Shown in pieces: positions 1-12,181 of a DNA stretch of 64,000 bases. This DNA is from Haemaphysalis longicornis (lineage: Eukaryota; Arthropoda; Arachnida; Ixodida; Ixodidae): positions 731,001 through 795,000 of the forward strand of contig JABSTR010000962.1 of the NCBI GenBank assembly GCA_013339765.2, in the 5' to 3' direction. The first letter of the stretch is position 1; the number at the start of each line of letters is the position of its first letter. The notes under the pieces are model-generated. The model worked only from the letters and a program-made list of their open reading frames with translations. It was not told the DNA's origin and searched no databases. The translations under genes and the position numbers were made by a program.

Positions 1-550
1 TCATATTCACCACGGTGACGGGCTACCCCAAAGTATCGAAAAGGTTGGTAGAGAAGGTGGAGAGCAGCGGGAGTCGTACCGCCAGGCTTAAATTTCAGCA
101 GTGTTTTTGATGCAATTGTGCGCGTATTGTTACTGTACATAATGATGTACAGGTGCCATCATAGGTAGTTGGAACTTGGAACAAGGATTTGTGAATATCC
201 CAAAATATTTGTCTTACTGGCTTACCACGGCCATTAAATGTTTACGGGAAGGTTTTTCTATTAGGTAGGACTCCTATAAACGCACACGAGTGCAGCAAGG
301 CAGTTTCCGGAAAAGGAAATTCCTGTATATTAACGCGACCATGTTTTGACGACCATGTTTTGACGACACCTGTACACCTGTGGCCTAGCAAAATTTTGTT
401 CCGTACGTAAATACCAACGAATCATCATCGTGACCTGCTCCTAACGTGAAAAACAATGATAGATGGGGGAAAGATCCCACATCATATGAGTGCGAGTGCT
501 TATGAACAGATGAATGACAGAGGAGGGCGTGTCCGCTAACAAGGGTACAA

Positions 551-1001
551 ATGGGTGCCCGTTACACCTTCACTTGCCGGCATATCCGATGTGCTCACGA
601 GTTCTACTTGCAACCGTGGCAAACCCCGATGTTTGGTTCCCTCGCTGGCGGCGAGAAGGGCGCGCACACGCCGGACACGCTGCTAAGCTTCCTCCGCGAG
701 CTGGAGCTGTCCAGCACCAGGCGAAAGAGCACGGACTACGTGGTGCACGTGGCTATCGTGCGCCTCTTCTGCGCCGTCTTCGTGCCGGCCGCGCTGTGCT
801 ACCACGCCGCGCACTTCGTGGCCCTGGTGCTCGGAGAGCGCATGTCCGGGGCCAAGCACCTGCAGCTCATGACGGGCTTGTCCAGCAGCGTCTTCTGGCT
901 GGGACACTTCACGTTCGACATGTGCCTCTGCGTGGTTCACGCGGCCGCCATGGCCGGAGCCACCGCCCTCTTCCGCCCTTACCTCAGCTGGAACTTCGTC
1001 T
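551..1001 (+). CDS. ABCA-family transporter, membrane-domain exon
   Basis: This open stretch encodes part of the second membrane domain of an ABCA-type ABC transporter. It has hydrophobic helices and the family-typical cytoplasmic segment GERMSGAKHLQLMTG followed by a helix starting VFWLGHFTFD, the place where ABCA proteins read ER..KAKHLQ..SG...YW. The 3' end is a good donor (T|GTAAGT, GT at 1002), leaving phase 1, which matches the acceptor at 1850. The 5' boundary is uncertain: the frame is open from about 551, and the true acceptor may lie anywhere up to about 700. It is the first visible exon of a gene that continues left of the window. Confidence 0.8.
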
Positions 1002-1850
1002 GTAAGTGCACCGCCATACTGATGTATTTGCAATCGCATTTCATGCTGTCAATGTTTGGGGGCGTCTGCTGGTACGTTTTAGAGCGAAGCTCCGTTTAGC
1101 TCCTTTCCGAGGGCTCCATTAAGACAGGTGTACACTGCTAACCACGATTGAAGAAGACAAGCGCGACATTTTTTAACGGGCGTACGCTCCGCCAAGGGGC
1201 CGTATCCTCCGGTGCTGGCATGAACCAACTGCTTCGGTTATATACCAGTGCTTCAGCAGACCTCGGTGTTTTAAGCCTCCGCCGACCTATCGCCACAACC
1301 GCAGGTGCTACGTTTGCTGCGAGTAGACGTGCTACGACCGCTTATATCTGCGCTTGAGAACGTATCACTGGCACTGGCTTGTGGCAATTTTTGCTGCGTG
1401 CATGTTCGTTAGTGAGAGCCGCACTACTCAGGAGGAGCATAAAGATTCCCCCAGGACGTGCAAGCGTAGATTTTTTTCAGGTATGTTATAGCGGCTAAGG
1501 AGTTCGTTTAAAAGGATCCCTACAACTTCAGTTTCACACGCATATATTCCAGGGCTCGCACTTTCTCCTTCTTCTACGTTGCAAGTTGAAGATCCTTGGA
1601 AGCGATGGCACTTTTATCAGCGCAAAACATCGTGCTGCCGATAGTGAAAACATTGTCAGCTCCACAGCCCTACCCGTTAGAAGCACTTATTTCTTTACGA
1701 AAGCACGGTCTTTTGGCTGGGAACCAACTTCCGACGTTCTAGGGTGCCTTGCGGTAAAACATACCGGCAGACGTACCCCCGGCATTGAGTCAATTTTGAC
1801 TGGCTTCACTTCATTCTGCTAATCGTGGCCTTGTTGTGGCATCCTTTCAG

Positions 1851-1976
1851 TTGCCATATACATGATGTTCATCACGTATGGCGGGTGCGCTACCTGCCTC
1901 GCCTATCTGGCCTCTTTCTGGTTTGAGAACGTGACGAAGGCGTTCTACACTATGGTCAACATCTACATGTTTGGAG
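1851..1976 (+). CDS. ABCA-family transporter, membrane-domain exon 2
   Basis: The acceptor CTTTCAG ends at 1850 and phase 1 joins the previous exon. The exon encodes two hydrophobic segments (AIYMMFITYGGCATCLAYLA and the helix through AFYTMVNIYMFG). The best 3' boundary is a GC-type donor, GGAG|GCAAGT, at 1977-1978, which fits the strong consensus of GC-AG introns and leaves phase 1 as the next exon requires. A GT alternative (ATCAAG|GTAATG, near 2072) would add about 32 residues that do not look membrane-like. The exon body is well supported; the donor choice is an inference. Confidence 0.7.
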
Positions 1977-2584
1977 GCAAGTCATCGTATCCTACAGCCA
2001 TGTTTGTTCGCGCGAACCGAGGAGATTTCAACTGTAAACCTGAGAACACTCTAACTGCGCAATACATCAAGGTAATGCGAGGGTGCTTGGCATTACCGAA
2101 AGTTCTCTTTCCTCATTCATATGTACATACATCTAAAGGTAACATGTATGATCATCTGACTAGCCCGCAAGAAAATGAATTGTGAATTTCTTGCGAATTC
2201 TTGAGAAGTTAATTTGGAGTTACCAAGAATTGATTAAGGAACTTATGAGAAACTCAGACGGATGAGCGGAATTTTCTTCTGAAGTACATTGACGTGTCAC
2301 TAACAAAGAACCCATGGAAAATTGTCTGTTGTCTGTGTCTGTCAGCATGCCCCCTTTATTTAATACATATCATAACATGTCTGCTCTCCCACTCCTTAGA
2401 AAAAGCTATTAACCGGGATCTCTGGATCTGTTTTTATTTCTTTTATTGGATTGCAAAGGAAACTCTCTACCATCCACGAGAGTTCCTGTATTCTCAAGAC
2501 CTTTGCAGGTGGAGCATCATTACGTAAGCAGCGAAAAAAGAAAATAGAAGTCTCCGACAGAGGGCACTAACGTGGCTCTGTGTT

Positions 2585-2711
2585 CGTTCTTGTAGGTTAA
2601 GCTCAAGGCAGGCACAGGACAGAGACAAGAGAAGGGACGAGGACGACCGCTCGTCCTCGTCCCTTCTCTTGTCTCTGTCCTGTGTCTGCCTAGCATTTGA
2701 CCTACAAGAAT
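2585..2711. repeat. near-perfect long palindrome (hairpin)
   Basis: Two arms of about 61 bases are inverted around a 4-base spacer (ccgc, 2647-2650). The inner 34 base pairs (2613-2646 against its partner) are perfect and consist of purine-rich GGACAGAGACAAGAGAAGGG-type sequence. It sits in an ABCA intron and is probably a foldback element or the fused ends of a mobile element. Confidence 0.85.
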
Positions 2712-3523
2712 GCATCACCAACAAGCTCAACTTTACACTCTGTGTTCGTCTTCTGTCTTAACTCCGACTTTCACGATGTTAACGAATGCAATTCGCAGAT
2801 TTCCACACCAGATTCATTCCAATTTGGTCGCACGCGATAGCATGTGAAGAAACAAAAAACGAATCCTACAAAACCACGTGCACGACACTTATCTATGGAG
2901 CTTGCCATAAAGTTACCGTTGCTATATGGGCAGTCGCATTATATTTGTTTTCGGCATATTTTTGAACTATGAGTGCCTAAATTGGTTGTTGTAGACATTT
3001 GCTTAGCTGTCATATCCTATCTTAATGAGAGTTTCGAACCAGGGATCTTTCGCAGAGAATGAATTTATTATGCACTGTCTGAAAATCGAGACCCGCTCTT
3101 TGGAGTGGGTGTCGATTAATGTTTCATGCTCTAAAAGAACTTACTCTTCGGTATTTTCATTGTGGCCAGCTAAAACATTTATAGCTCAAGTACAACAGGC
3201 ACAGAGAAGGTGATATGACAGGTGCAAAGCAGCCGGTGGCATGTATGTGGTGGTCGTTTTCCCGAGGCAAACGAGGTCGTTGCCCGAGGCAAACGACGAA
3301 GTCACGAATTTTTTACTCTGTGGCGATACGACCTTTCCTGGACATTATATCGGTTCTCCATTTTCTCCGACCATCACATAAAGAATATGAAAGTCTGCAG
3401 TCAAGCCGGTGGTGCAGATTGTGGGCTGTCAGCTTTTGAATGACTGAAATTGCCGGTTATGCTCAGCAGCTTTTGCCAGCAATAGCCTCGGCTACCCCGC
3501 CACCGCTTAAACAGTTGGTCATT

Positions 3524-4760
3524 GATGGAGCCCCCCAAAAGACGAAAAAGGACTGCGCGCCAGGAAACGCTTTGATCTGCATCATCCCAAACTTCTGCTC
3601 ACGCTGAGGAAGGTAACGAGACGCCAGCAGAAGGTCTCAGCACTCATATCTCGGATCATTCACTCATAACCACGGACAATCTCCCTCATAATCTGCAGCA
3701 AGATGACGCGGAAAAAGCTGTAAACACCACCTACCGCTGATGAATGAAGAGTTGTTGGCTGCAGACGCTCGGGACACCGCGCAAATTGGGAAGGAGCTTT
3801 TGAATTACCTCTCGAAGAATGATTACAAGGTGCCGGTAGTTGTGCGAGAGAAGGTGATGAGCTTGTTTTCTGCTATGCAAGCCACGGTTGTTGATTTTCA
3901 GAGTGATCTTGCTCGGGCGGGCGGAAGGGAGCCTCGAAGAACTACGCAAGCAGGTGTCCGAAGTTAGGCGCCATAAAGATTCGTTTTCTGTTCATGATGG
4001 CGTGGCGGCATCTCATACCAGCCAGCCAACAACTGTGGACATCCTTCACGCCAAACAGTCTACATCTACCCACTTCACAGCTAAACAGTCCGCTCCCACC
4101 GCACCTCAACGTTCTGGTTCTTATGGTGCGAAGCGGTACAGGTCCTATACAAACAACCCTAACTTGGTCCTTTTTCTGACCCCGATTCATTCTTAAGCAA
4201 ATACAGGTCCTGACACCACAACATTTGCTGAAATAAACATTCGGCAACGACCCCTCGGCGATAGGTGTTCAACAGGTGAAGCTCATCACATCCCACTCGG
4301 GTCTCGTTGTTGTCTCTGCCGCGCGTGAGTCGATCGACAACCTAGAAAAAGGCGATTTCTTCAAATGCACAAATTAAAACTGCACTCAGGGCTAGCCGAC
4401 CTCCACGCCGCCTTCCGCAATCCAATATTTCTAACGTCGACCCTGGCGTTGTTCCTGCAATCTTGCGGGCTAACATAAACGCGCGCAACAACCTGGACAT
4501 TCCTGTGGAGGGCTTCCGTCATCGGACCTATTTCAGGGATCGTGCTGGCAACAGTGTGCCCATAATTGAGGTCTCACCACCGGTATACAATGTACTGAAA
4601 GACCAGGACCGATTCTTGATAGGCTGGACATATCCTGCATCATTAACCAGAAATTCTACACTGCGGCCTGCCAGAAATGTTGCTCTTACGGCCATGTGGC
4701 AACCCGTTGCCCAAACGATCATGCGCAGAGGTGCATACGGAAGATGCTTGCAACCTAGAA
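3524..4760 (+). pseudogene. gag-like ORF1 remnant of the LINE
   Basis: It begins with ATG and a basic stretch (MEPPKRRKRTARQ) and then falls out of frame. A gag CCHC zinc knuckle, C-QK-C-CSYG-H-VATR-C, reads at about 4668-4719, followed by more Cys residues (CLEC...). Such knuckles bind the element RNA in the RNP. Several frameshifts and stops make it non-functional. Confidence 0.65.
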
Positions 4761-5319
4761 AATAAGAATAACGTGGTGTGCCTGGAGTGTCGTACCGTGG
4801 GAATAGTGCGTTTCAATCACACTTTTAATGCACCGTGCTGCCAGGTCTTGGCAGCGCGCATTGCAAGACTTCGCGCCAAAACGATTTACGAGGACACACT
4901 CCACGCTTCCCAACGGCTCAATTTAGTTTCACCTCACAACTGGTATCACTACGTTTTCTCCAAGCAAACCTTCACGACACTTGCGCTGAAACTGCACATT
5001 TCGTCTGTTACATGGAAGCAACAACCATTGACTTCGCAGTGGTTTGTCACCCGTATGTTAAGGGTGGGACAGTGCCAGACGTTCCGCCTCAGTGGCTTAA
5101 ATTTCACCATTCCCAACCAGCATGTTGCATAGTTGTTTCCCGAAATGCATCTTTGCACCTGTTTCCCTTCACGTGTCCCCTTTCATGATGGCCCGCACTT
5201 TAAACGCGCCTAACCTCTCAATACTCTTTATAGGGGTGTACGCTGCGCCATCTGTGGCTCAAGACTAAATGCTTTCTTGTGTTTCTTCCATTTTGGGCAG
5301 CAACAATGCTGACAACGGG

Positions 5320-5550
5320 GTCATTGCTGTCGATTTTAATGCTAAAAACCCCCTTTGGGGGGTGATGTATCGAATATGAGAGGACAGCTGTTGTGGCAGT
5401 TTGTTCATTCTCGTCAACTTAAAATTTTGAATAACCCCGACTTCCTTCCGACTTTTCCCACCGAATACTCGCAAACGTGGATCGACGTCACTTTGCCGAG
5501 AGGAACTACACCACACAAGTGGTCCAGAAACCACATGATGGTCAAGTGAT
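5320..5550 (+). pseudogene. endonuclease (APE-type) remnant of the LINE
   Basis: Translation across one frameshift gives DFNAKNPLWG followed by QLLWQFVHSRQLKILNN, PDFLPTF and SQTWIDVTL, the C-terminal half of the APE-like endonuclease that nicks target DNA in R1/Jockey/I elements. The N-terminal half between about 4760 and 5320 is too decayed to call. Confidence 0.65.
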
Positions 5551-5984
5551 CTTTCGAGGGAACGGTCATCCGTGAGATCTTTGCGCAACAAGTATCAAGC
5601 GTGTCGTGATCCGCTACTTCGTGCAGACCTTATATTCTACTATTACAAATTGCTAGGTGAGCACACGCGTCACATTAAAGAAGCCAAGAATCAAATTGTT
5701 AGGAGAAAACACACCCCAACCTCAAAGAAGAACTTATTTAGCGTCCCTTCCAAAATTTTGTTTCAAAAGTTCACTTCTCCTTCCGCGTTGCCCCTCTCCG
5801 CTCTCCCGACGATTCAACTACCTCCTCCACCTTGGCATCTGCCGCACTGCTATTTCGAACTTTTTTGCCGGCTGACAACCACCGGCATGACACTCTCGCT
5901 CATCGAGATTTGAGGACACTGATTGTACAAGTTTAGTACGACCAAACATCTCAAGATCATGATTTCACCTGGCATGAACTTCGA

Positions 5985-6785
5985 TCGGCCGCTCGAAATA
6001 TAAACCTCAAATCGGCTCCTGGACCCGACGGTATCACCGGTAACATGTTGACCCTCCTGGTGGGACGAGCTTCATTTCTGCTTAGCTTGTTCAATGCGTT
6101 CCTCAGTCTTAGTAATTTTCCGCGAGTGTGGAAGGAGGTTAGTGTGACTTTTCTGCTAAAGCCGATCCGGCCTCGAGATGATCCTTCATCATACAGGACT
6201 ACCTGTATTTCGTCCTTGCTCGGCAAGCTTCCAGAGCGCATGCTCAATACGCGCCTTTCCTTTTTTCTACACGAGTCGGGTGTGCTGCACGTGAGCCAGT
6301 ACGGCTTCAAGCAAGGCCAAGGTGCCACCTCAGCGCTGCACTCTCTACGCTCGCGCCTTCAGTTTTGGCGTGACGAAGGATCGTTGGTACTCCTTATATC
6401 TTTGGATTTCAAGGGGGCATTTGATTTCATTTGGCACCTGTATTTCCTGCACTTTTTACGAACACACGAGTGCCCATCAAACATTTATATCCTGCTCCAG
6501 ACATTTTTACACCACAGGGTGGGTGCGTGCGGGCGCAAACCGTGGGAGGCAGCCCGCAAGGCTCGCCACTCAGTCCCCTACTTTGGAATATTGTGATCCA
6601 CAACCTACTCTGCCTTCATGTATCGCCGGATGTGCACCTGCAAGCTTACGCTGACGACGGGGTCGTTGTAGTGAAGGGCCAGACGCGGCAAGCGATCGAG
6701 CATCTTGCCAATGAGACCGGCGTTTGCACGTCCACCCGTACCGCAGCTCTGCAGCTGTGGCCAATTCGCTTCCTTTGTCCATCCT
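5985..6785 (+). pseudogene. reverse transcriptase remnant of the LINE
   Basis: The RT blocks follow in order: KSAPGPDGITGNML, then FPRVWKEVSVTFLLKP, SSYRTTCISSLLGKLPERML, SQYGFKQGQGATSALHSL, LLISLDFKGAFDFIWH, GSPQGSPLSPLLWNIV and AYADDGVVVV. The catalytic YADD is present, but a frame switch near 6500 and stops break the ORF. Confidence 0.8.
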
Positions 6786-6924
6786 TTTGAAATTGAAACG
6801 GGTCTTTTCAATTTGTTTCCCCTTAAACGGCCCGTTGATTTGCCCAATACATGTGTTTCACCCATGGAGGTGGACCACCCTCTAGACTGAACGTGATGTC
6901 ATCATGCTCTTCGTTTGGGAATTC

Positions 6925-7775
6925 CGCACAGCAGACTTGACTCCCAAACGGCTTCACGACTCTTTACAAGTCCAGGGTTACACGCGTACATGGACGGTTG
7001 CTTCACCATGACATCTACTGGTGCCGCATTCGTAGTGTTCAGCGTTCCGAACGTAATAGCCCAACGCTTCCTGATTAGCCCTTCCACAAGCTCCTATAAT
7101 GCGGAAGCAATTGCTCTACATCGTCTATTCCTTCACCCTCAAAGTAATATGCCTTCGAGCACTGTTTGCATCTATACCGACTGCTTACTTCTATTGAAAA
7201 ACCCTTCAACACCTCGGAGAGTATTCACCAAATTCAGAACAGCTATAGATTATTAAGTTCCTGTGTCGGCGTCTTCCCGCTTCCCGTTACTGGACACTAG
7301 GGGGTGTGGGGAAATGAACTTGCCGACTTCGTTGCCAAAGCTGCGGCGACCATGGGTGAAGTGGTGGCAGTGCGTGCTTCAAAGCACATCGTAAGTGAGA
7401 GGATTTTGAGGGCTAGTCGGTTAGAATGGCAGCAGCGAAGGAATACCGGCAACGCCGACACTGAGTTGTTTCGCTGGGTTCCCAGCCTGCTCGCTATACC
7501 GCTCCGCTTTCCTCCACCCAGACGACTCGCCCACATAGATACCGGGCATGGCCGCTTCCCGCACTATTTCCACAGCATCGACTTGTTCCCTGAAAACAGG
7601 TGTTTTTGTGGACAGCTTGCCTCTTCAGTGAGCCACTACAGCCGGGATTGCACTAGGACAGCCCCGATTGTAACCACACTTAAACATGGCCGTTTGCGCT
7701 TGGAACCAACACATCTGCTGGAAGCCTTGGACATTTTTTGGGCTCTGCAAATCCTCATCGAGCTCGTGATTTTGT
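6925..7775 (+). pseudogene. RNase H and C-terminal tail remnant of the LINE
   Basis: The first part reads HAYMDGCF, where RNase H has YTDGS, then YNAEAIALHRLF and VCIYTDC. A second frame gives GVWGNELADFVAKAA, the RNase H C-terminal helix, followed by a Cys/His tail (CFCGQLASSVSHYSRDC). This order is typical of R1/I elements with RNase H. It is frameshifted. Confidence 0.7.
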
Positions 7776-8344
7776 GAGCAGGAACATGCCGAACATCTCG
7801 CCATCATGAAAAGGGCTCTGTAGCGATTTGTGTTTGGGGGTGTAGTGCGTGCTTCTCTGATTGCCAGTCTTAGTTTGCGGTCTCTTCTAATTGAATTTAA
7901 GGTGCTGTGGGTGGTTGTTACCTGTGCTGAAGTGGACAGCTTGTACGTCTCCTCAGGTCATCGCCGCGGCACTGTTCTCCGGGCTGAGCTTCTCAGTAGC
8001 CGGACTCTGAGTAGTGGAGACAGACTGCGTGAATTCGAAAATGCGGGTACTGCCTATAGCAGCTGTGGGAGTTAAGGTTTAGGACCTCTTCAACTGCAGA
8101 GTAATGCTTTTGCGCGGTTTTCGTGTTTTGATTTTCATGTATTTTGGTGTTTTTATTAATCGACAATTTGGCTTTTTCTGACATTTACATTTTGGGCGCT
8201 TGCCCCTGTTCATTTATATTTAATTGGCTGTAAACCTGCCATAGCTTCGCTGGTGCGGGCGTTGTTCCCCACTTTTTCTTGTTTTCTTTTGGGAGGGGGA
8301 CAACACGGAAAGGAATTGGAATGTGCATAAAAGAGCGTTGACGT

Positions 8345-8570
8345 CAGGATGAGGTGAAGAAAAGCAAGATAGATTGTAGGCCTCGCACCGACCGGACGCA
8401 GGCGATGAGGCGCGCCGTAGTGGAGCGCTCTGGGTTAATTTTGACCACCTGGAGATCTGTAACGTGCGCCGAAATCTTGAAAACACGGGCGTTTTTGCTT
8501 TTCGCCTCCATCAGAAAAGCGGCCGCCGCCACCGGGAATCATACCCGCGTCCTCGTGCTCAGCCGCACAA
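8345..8570 (-). mobile_element. tRNA-derived SINE, Ruka-like
   Basis: On the minus strand a B-box-like stretch (GGGTATGATTCCCGG) is followed by GGCGGCGGCCGC, GATGGAGGCGAAAAGC, AAAACGCCCGTGTTTT, CGGCGCACGTTA and GGTGGTCAAAATTAA. From memory this body matches the abundant tick SINE family called Ruka. A second copy in the same orientation is at 48649-48818. The family name was not checked by search. Confidence 0.7.
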
Positions 8571-9109
8571 TGTAAAACAAGATGTCACTGCGGTGGAAGA
8601 CGGGTACTTTAGAACTTGCTGTTGGCGTGTTGTTTATTGTCTCAAATGAGGGTTATTATACAAACTGCAAACACCCGCCTGCGTTTCCCACCCCTCGTGG
8701 TGATGGTTCAGTGGCTAAGCGCTGTGGTGCTTGCAGGAAGACACAGCGGCCGTTTTTCCGATAAGGTAAGCAATGACGAGCCCGTGCATCAATATTTATT
8801 TGCACGGTAAATTTGCAGGTGGTACAAAATGCATCTGCTGCCCTCCGCTACGGTGCACCTCACAGCCCCTAACAGCTGCGGCGCGTAAAACCGTCTACTT
8901 GGCATTTTTGTAGATTCGTTTAATCTGTGGGTTGCACAATTGCGCTAATAATAATGCCACTCACATCGAGGGGTGTCTTCCTCCGGAGCCTTTAACACTC
9001 TATTTATGCGTCCTTATTTTATTGTGCTGGTTCTTTCGAATGAGAGCTGGTATCCTTTGTATGTACCCTGCGTGAGCTAAGCTTGAGGCCGCGTTGTGGC
9101 GCGACGCAG

Positions 9110-9249
9110 GCGTGATCGGTTCCCTGGTGGCGGCTGCAGCGGACATGTACGTGTTCGTCGCGAGCTCCGAAGCCACTTATCTCTGGCTCGAGCTCTTACT
9201 GACCATCCCCATCCGGTGGCTCCCGACCTACATCGTCACGAGGGGACTG
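9110..9249 (+). CDS. ABCA-family transporter, membrane-domain exon 3
   Basis: The exon starts in phase 1 after CGACGCAG and ends at a strong donor, CTG|GTAAGC, in phase 0. It encodes a hydrophobic run VIGSLVAAAADMYVF and then LLLTIPIRWLPTYIVTRGL, which corresponds to the last helices and the conserved P.F.L..GL segment of ABCA membrane domains. An alternative acceptor, GGCTGCAG ending at 9138, keeps the same phase and would shorten the product by about ten residues. Confidence 0.8.
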
Positions 9250-9948
9250 GTAAGCGCCTGAGCCCGCTCTCTAATACTGCAACGAATCAAAGTTGTATAG
9301 CTAGCAACTTCCGCGAAGTGGCAACGCGAAAGTGACGCCAAGGGTCCACAGAGCAGCCAGTCTGAGCATCTAGATTTAGGTACTTACAGAACTTGCCCCG
9401 TCAGCACCACTACGAGTCGAAACCTTGCCATTCCGGAACAAATCGCCCCAGGTCCATTGCGTTTTTCCCAGAGACCACCCTGGATCTGCAGCTGTCTCTG
9501 GGTTACCATGGGTGTCGGTAGTGTCTACAACGGGCAATACGCCGAGCTTTAACCAGACTTCTATAGCTTGCTCAAAGCCAGGCGTAGGATTTTCAGAAAA
9601 TTTTCGATGAGTGTAATGAAAACGCGGGCAGTTTGATGAACGTAAATACTCAGGTATTGGGCAAGTTGCATAAGCTGTAGCTGAACGTACACAATGACGG
9701 TGCTCTTTTAGAGTGGCGGCTGAAGACAGGCAATCAGTTGGCGCTCAACAACTGGTGGTCGGCAACTGTCGTTAACAATAAGCTTAATGACAAAATCGCA
9801 GTTACGTTTCTTTAGGTTACTTGTACCAAGTGTTCGTAATTCCAGCTAAAAACCGCTCAACGCGTAATAAATTGCAAATCTGGGCACGTGTGCGAATTCA
9901 CGACCACTAGCGACCGTAGTGGTACTCCCTGAGGGCCCTTTTTTTCAG

Positions 9949-10084
9949 ACGAAGCTGATCCTACTTCGCAAAGAGGCCCTGCTGTGCTCTGAAGGAGGCG
10001 TCCTGCTGGAGCGCTACTGCCACGAGGACTTCCTCCGGTACACACACAGCCTCCACTCGTGCTGCCCGCAGTCCGGGTACACAA
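9949..10084 (+). CDS. ABCA-family transporter, linker exon before the NBD
   Basis: The acceptor is preceded by a T-rich tract ending TTTTTTCAG, and the donor is ACACAA|GTACGT. The 45 codons (TKLILLRKEALLCSEGG...) lie between the RGL segment and the last helix before the nucleotide-binding domain, where ABCA proteins have a Cys-containing loop. Phase 0 in and phase 1 out fit the neighbouring exons. Confidence 0.8.
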
Positions 10085-10933
10085 GTACGTAGTATTCACT
10101 TCGTGACGAACGCGTCTCTCAGGAAACAGTAGGCTATGTGTATATATCCTCTGTATAGCCTTTGGATGCCTCTTTGGACGACGTCATATTCACTAACGGT
10201 CATGGGATTACAAGGACAGACATTTTGCGCCCGATCCTCCAGTTTTCGAAGGACACGGGCCTAGGCGACTGTGGTGAATTCGTAGTTTTAAACGGTGCTG
10301 GTGCCGCCTTAGGCACCGGGCCACCGCGGCGGGTGTCCTAGTATATTGCTATCGCGCAATAAAAGGTATTCTTACTGTGGTCGCATTATGCACCTCACAC
10401 ACCAGGATTTTGTTTTTGTTTCGTCTTGGCGAGGTGGTTGCCGCGCAAACGAGGGGAAGGGACTCGGATATTCGACAACGTTGCGTTAGGCCCAACGTAC
10501 GGCTTTCAGGTCTAACGACAATAACCAGCACAAGAAGCTTGATGTTCGTATATGAATTCGACGTTTTTCATCTTGTGCTGGCGCCACACAGAGAAGGGGG
10601 TCTTGGGTATGCGACGGCCTGTAGATAGGACCAAGGTAAAGCTTGTAAGTCTAACGACGGTAGCTGGCAGCCGGCACTCATGATGTTAGTGACTTCGACG
10701 TTGCTCGGCACGCCGTAAGGCTCAACACTAGGAATACCTAGCGTGAAGCTTATAGCAAGGGCCATAGCCCATACTGACGAAGGTGTACTGGCCTACACAA
10801 ACCCCCGGGATTTTTTGTTTCTCCAGAGTGGTAATATTCGCACAATGTCAGGCCCAGCGGAAGGGCAGGTCAGGAGTAAGGGGAGGGGCGGCACTCCTGT
10901 TGTCAAAACTAATTGGCTCTGCCTCCTGAGGTC
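10085..10933. other. ABCA intron, nothing recognised
   Basis: No convincing exon, RNA gene or element was seen. Short inverted pieces near 10500-10580 suggest old repeat sequence. Confidence 0.4.
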
Positions 10934-12181
10934 TTAAAGGAGTACTGACACGAAATTTCTCGCTTTCAGTTTTTATGCTGTAAAGAATACCTATGGTCCC
11001 AGTAATTACGAAAATCGAACCGAAAGGCGTCAGCCACCAACATATAATTAATTATAGCACGTTTATTGCAACCACTTTCAAATTCGGTCGCCGCGCGGGA
11101 AAATGGCCGTTCGAAGGAGAGCCTGCAAGCGGACTGCCTGACGTCACGGTCTCCGTGACGTCGGACCATGACGTCATGGTCTCCGTGACGTCAGGGACGT
11201 TCGCTGCATCGTCTGCTACGGATTGCACGCGGTTCACACTAAAGCGCTGGACACATGTACGATTTGTACACTCGATTCGCATGCGACTGATCGTTACGAC
11301 TGTCACCACGACTAGTCGTACGCGTGAATTTGAGACACATGACCCGATGCGTGCATGCGATGCGTCGTCGGCGTCGCTCCGCCCACCGTTTTTGCTCCAT
11401 GGTCAACTACGACTATCGCTGAGCTGAATTTGTAGATCCCGCGCGTTTAATCGCAAAAAATGGAATAAAGCAGGCAATCGTGAAGCGTTTCCTGCCTTCG
11501 GAAACAGTTCGCGCACACGCCGGCCCGCGCCTGCCAGCTCGGACACTCAGCGGCTCGATCCGGCGCAGACCCACGGTAGCGAGACGGTAGCAACCGCTTG
11601 TCGCTGCTCTTCTGAATCAATCTGATCGTTAAAATGAAGTTCCACATGCGAGAAAGTAGGTGTTAGTGTGGTGAAAAATTGTGCTTGGGATTGTTATCAG
11701 GGCTTATTTTAAAGCGGCGATCAGATATCTGCCGCGATGCAAGCGTATACGCTGACCGGCCCCCCGCGGCGCGCGGCGGGCGGTGCGCCGACCGGTCGAG
11801 AGATGGCAATACCTGCGCGGAAACATGAAGTGCGCACTTCGCAAGCCTTGCTCACAGCGGTACCGCAGCCAAGCCAAACCTCCTATCGAAGCGAGACCGC
11901 CCACAACAACAGCGCAGGCTATCGCTTCCGGTTCCGGAAACAACTGTATGACGTCATGCTGAATCGGCCGCAAAATCGCGGATAGCCTGACGTCACACCC
12001 TAAGCGATTTCGCTAGTGCTGCCGATTTGTAATAGTTCGCGGCCAGGGCAATTAAAATCGATTTTTGATGCGTTTCCAGCCTCGGATCGCTCCAAAAATT
12101 TCTGTGGGTAATCTGTACAAACTACTGAAGCCAATTATATCGTTATTTAGGCCTCTAAATTTGGTGTCAGTACTCCTTTAA
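10934..12181. mobile_element. TTAA-ended MITE with TTAAAGGAGTACTGACAC inverted ends
   Basis: The left end, TTAAAGGAGTACTGACAC, has an exact inverted partner at the right end (to 12181), giving a 1248-bp unit without coding capacity. TTAA termini suggest mobilisation by a piggyBac-type transposase, though the ends alone do not prove it. A lone right end of the same family stops at 20141. The interior holds several TGACGTCA palindromes. Confidence 0.75.

Larger units (their letters stand above)
3430..7800 (+). mobile_element. decayed R1/I-type LINE with gag, EN, RT and RNase H remnants
   Basis: The pieces appear in the order expected for an R1/I-superfamily non-LTR retrotransposon: basic gag N-terminus (start about 3524), a CCHC knuckle near 4670, endonuclease core near 5330, reverse transcriptase (about 5990-6780) with YADD, and RNase H (about 6930-7370). 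Frames change repeatedly and stops interrupt every domain, so it is dead. It fills much of the ABCA intron between the exons at 1.9 and 9.1 kb. Outer limits are approximate; no 3' tail or target duplication was identified. Confidence 0.8.

Noticed and set aside
1..60. Possible ABCA exon end at the left window edge
   Set aside because: A short open frame and a weak GTTGGT donor; too little sequence to decide.
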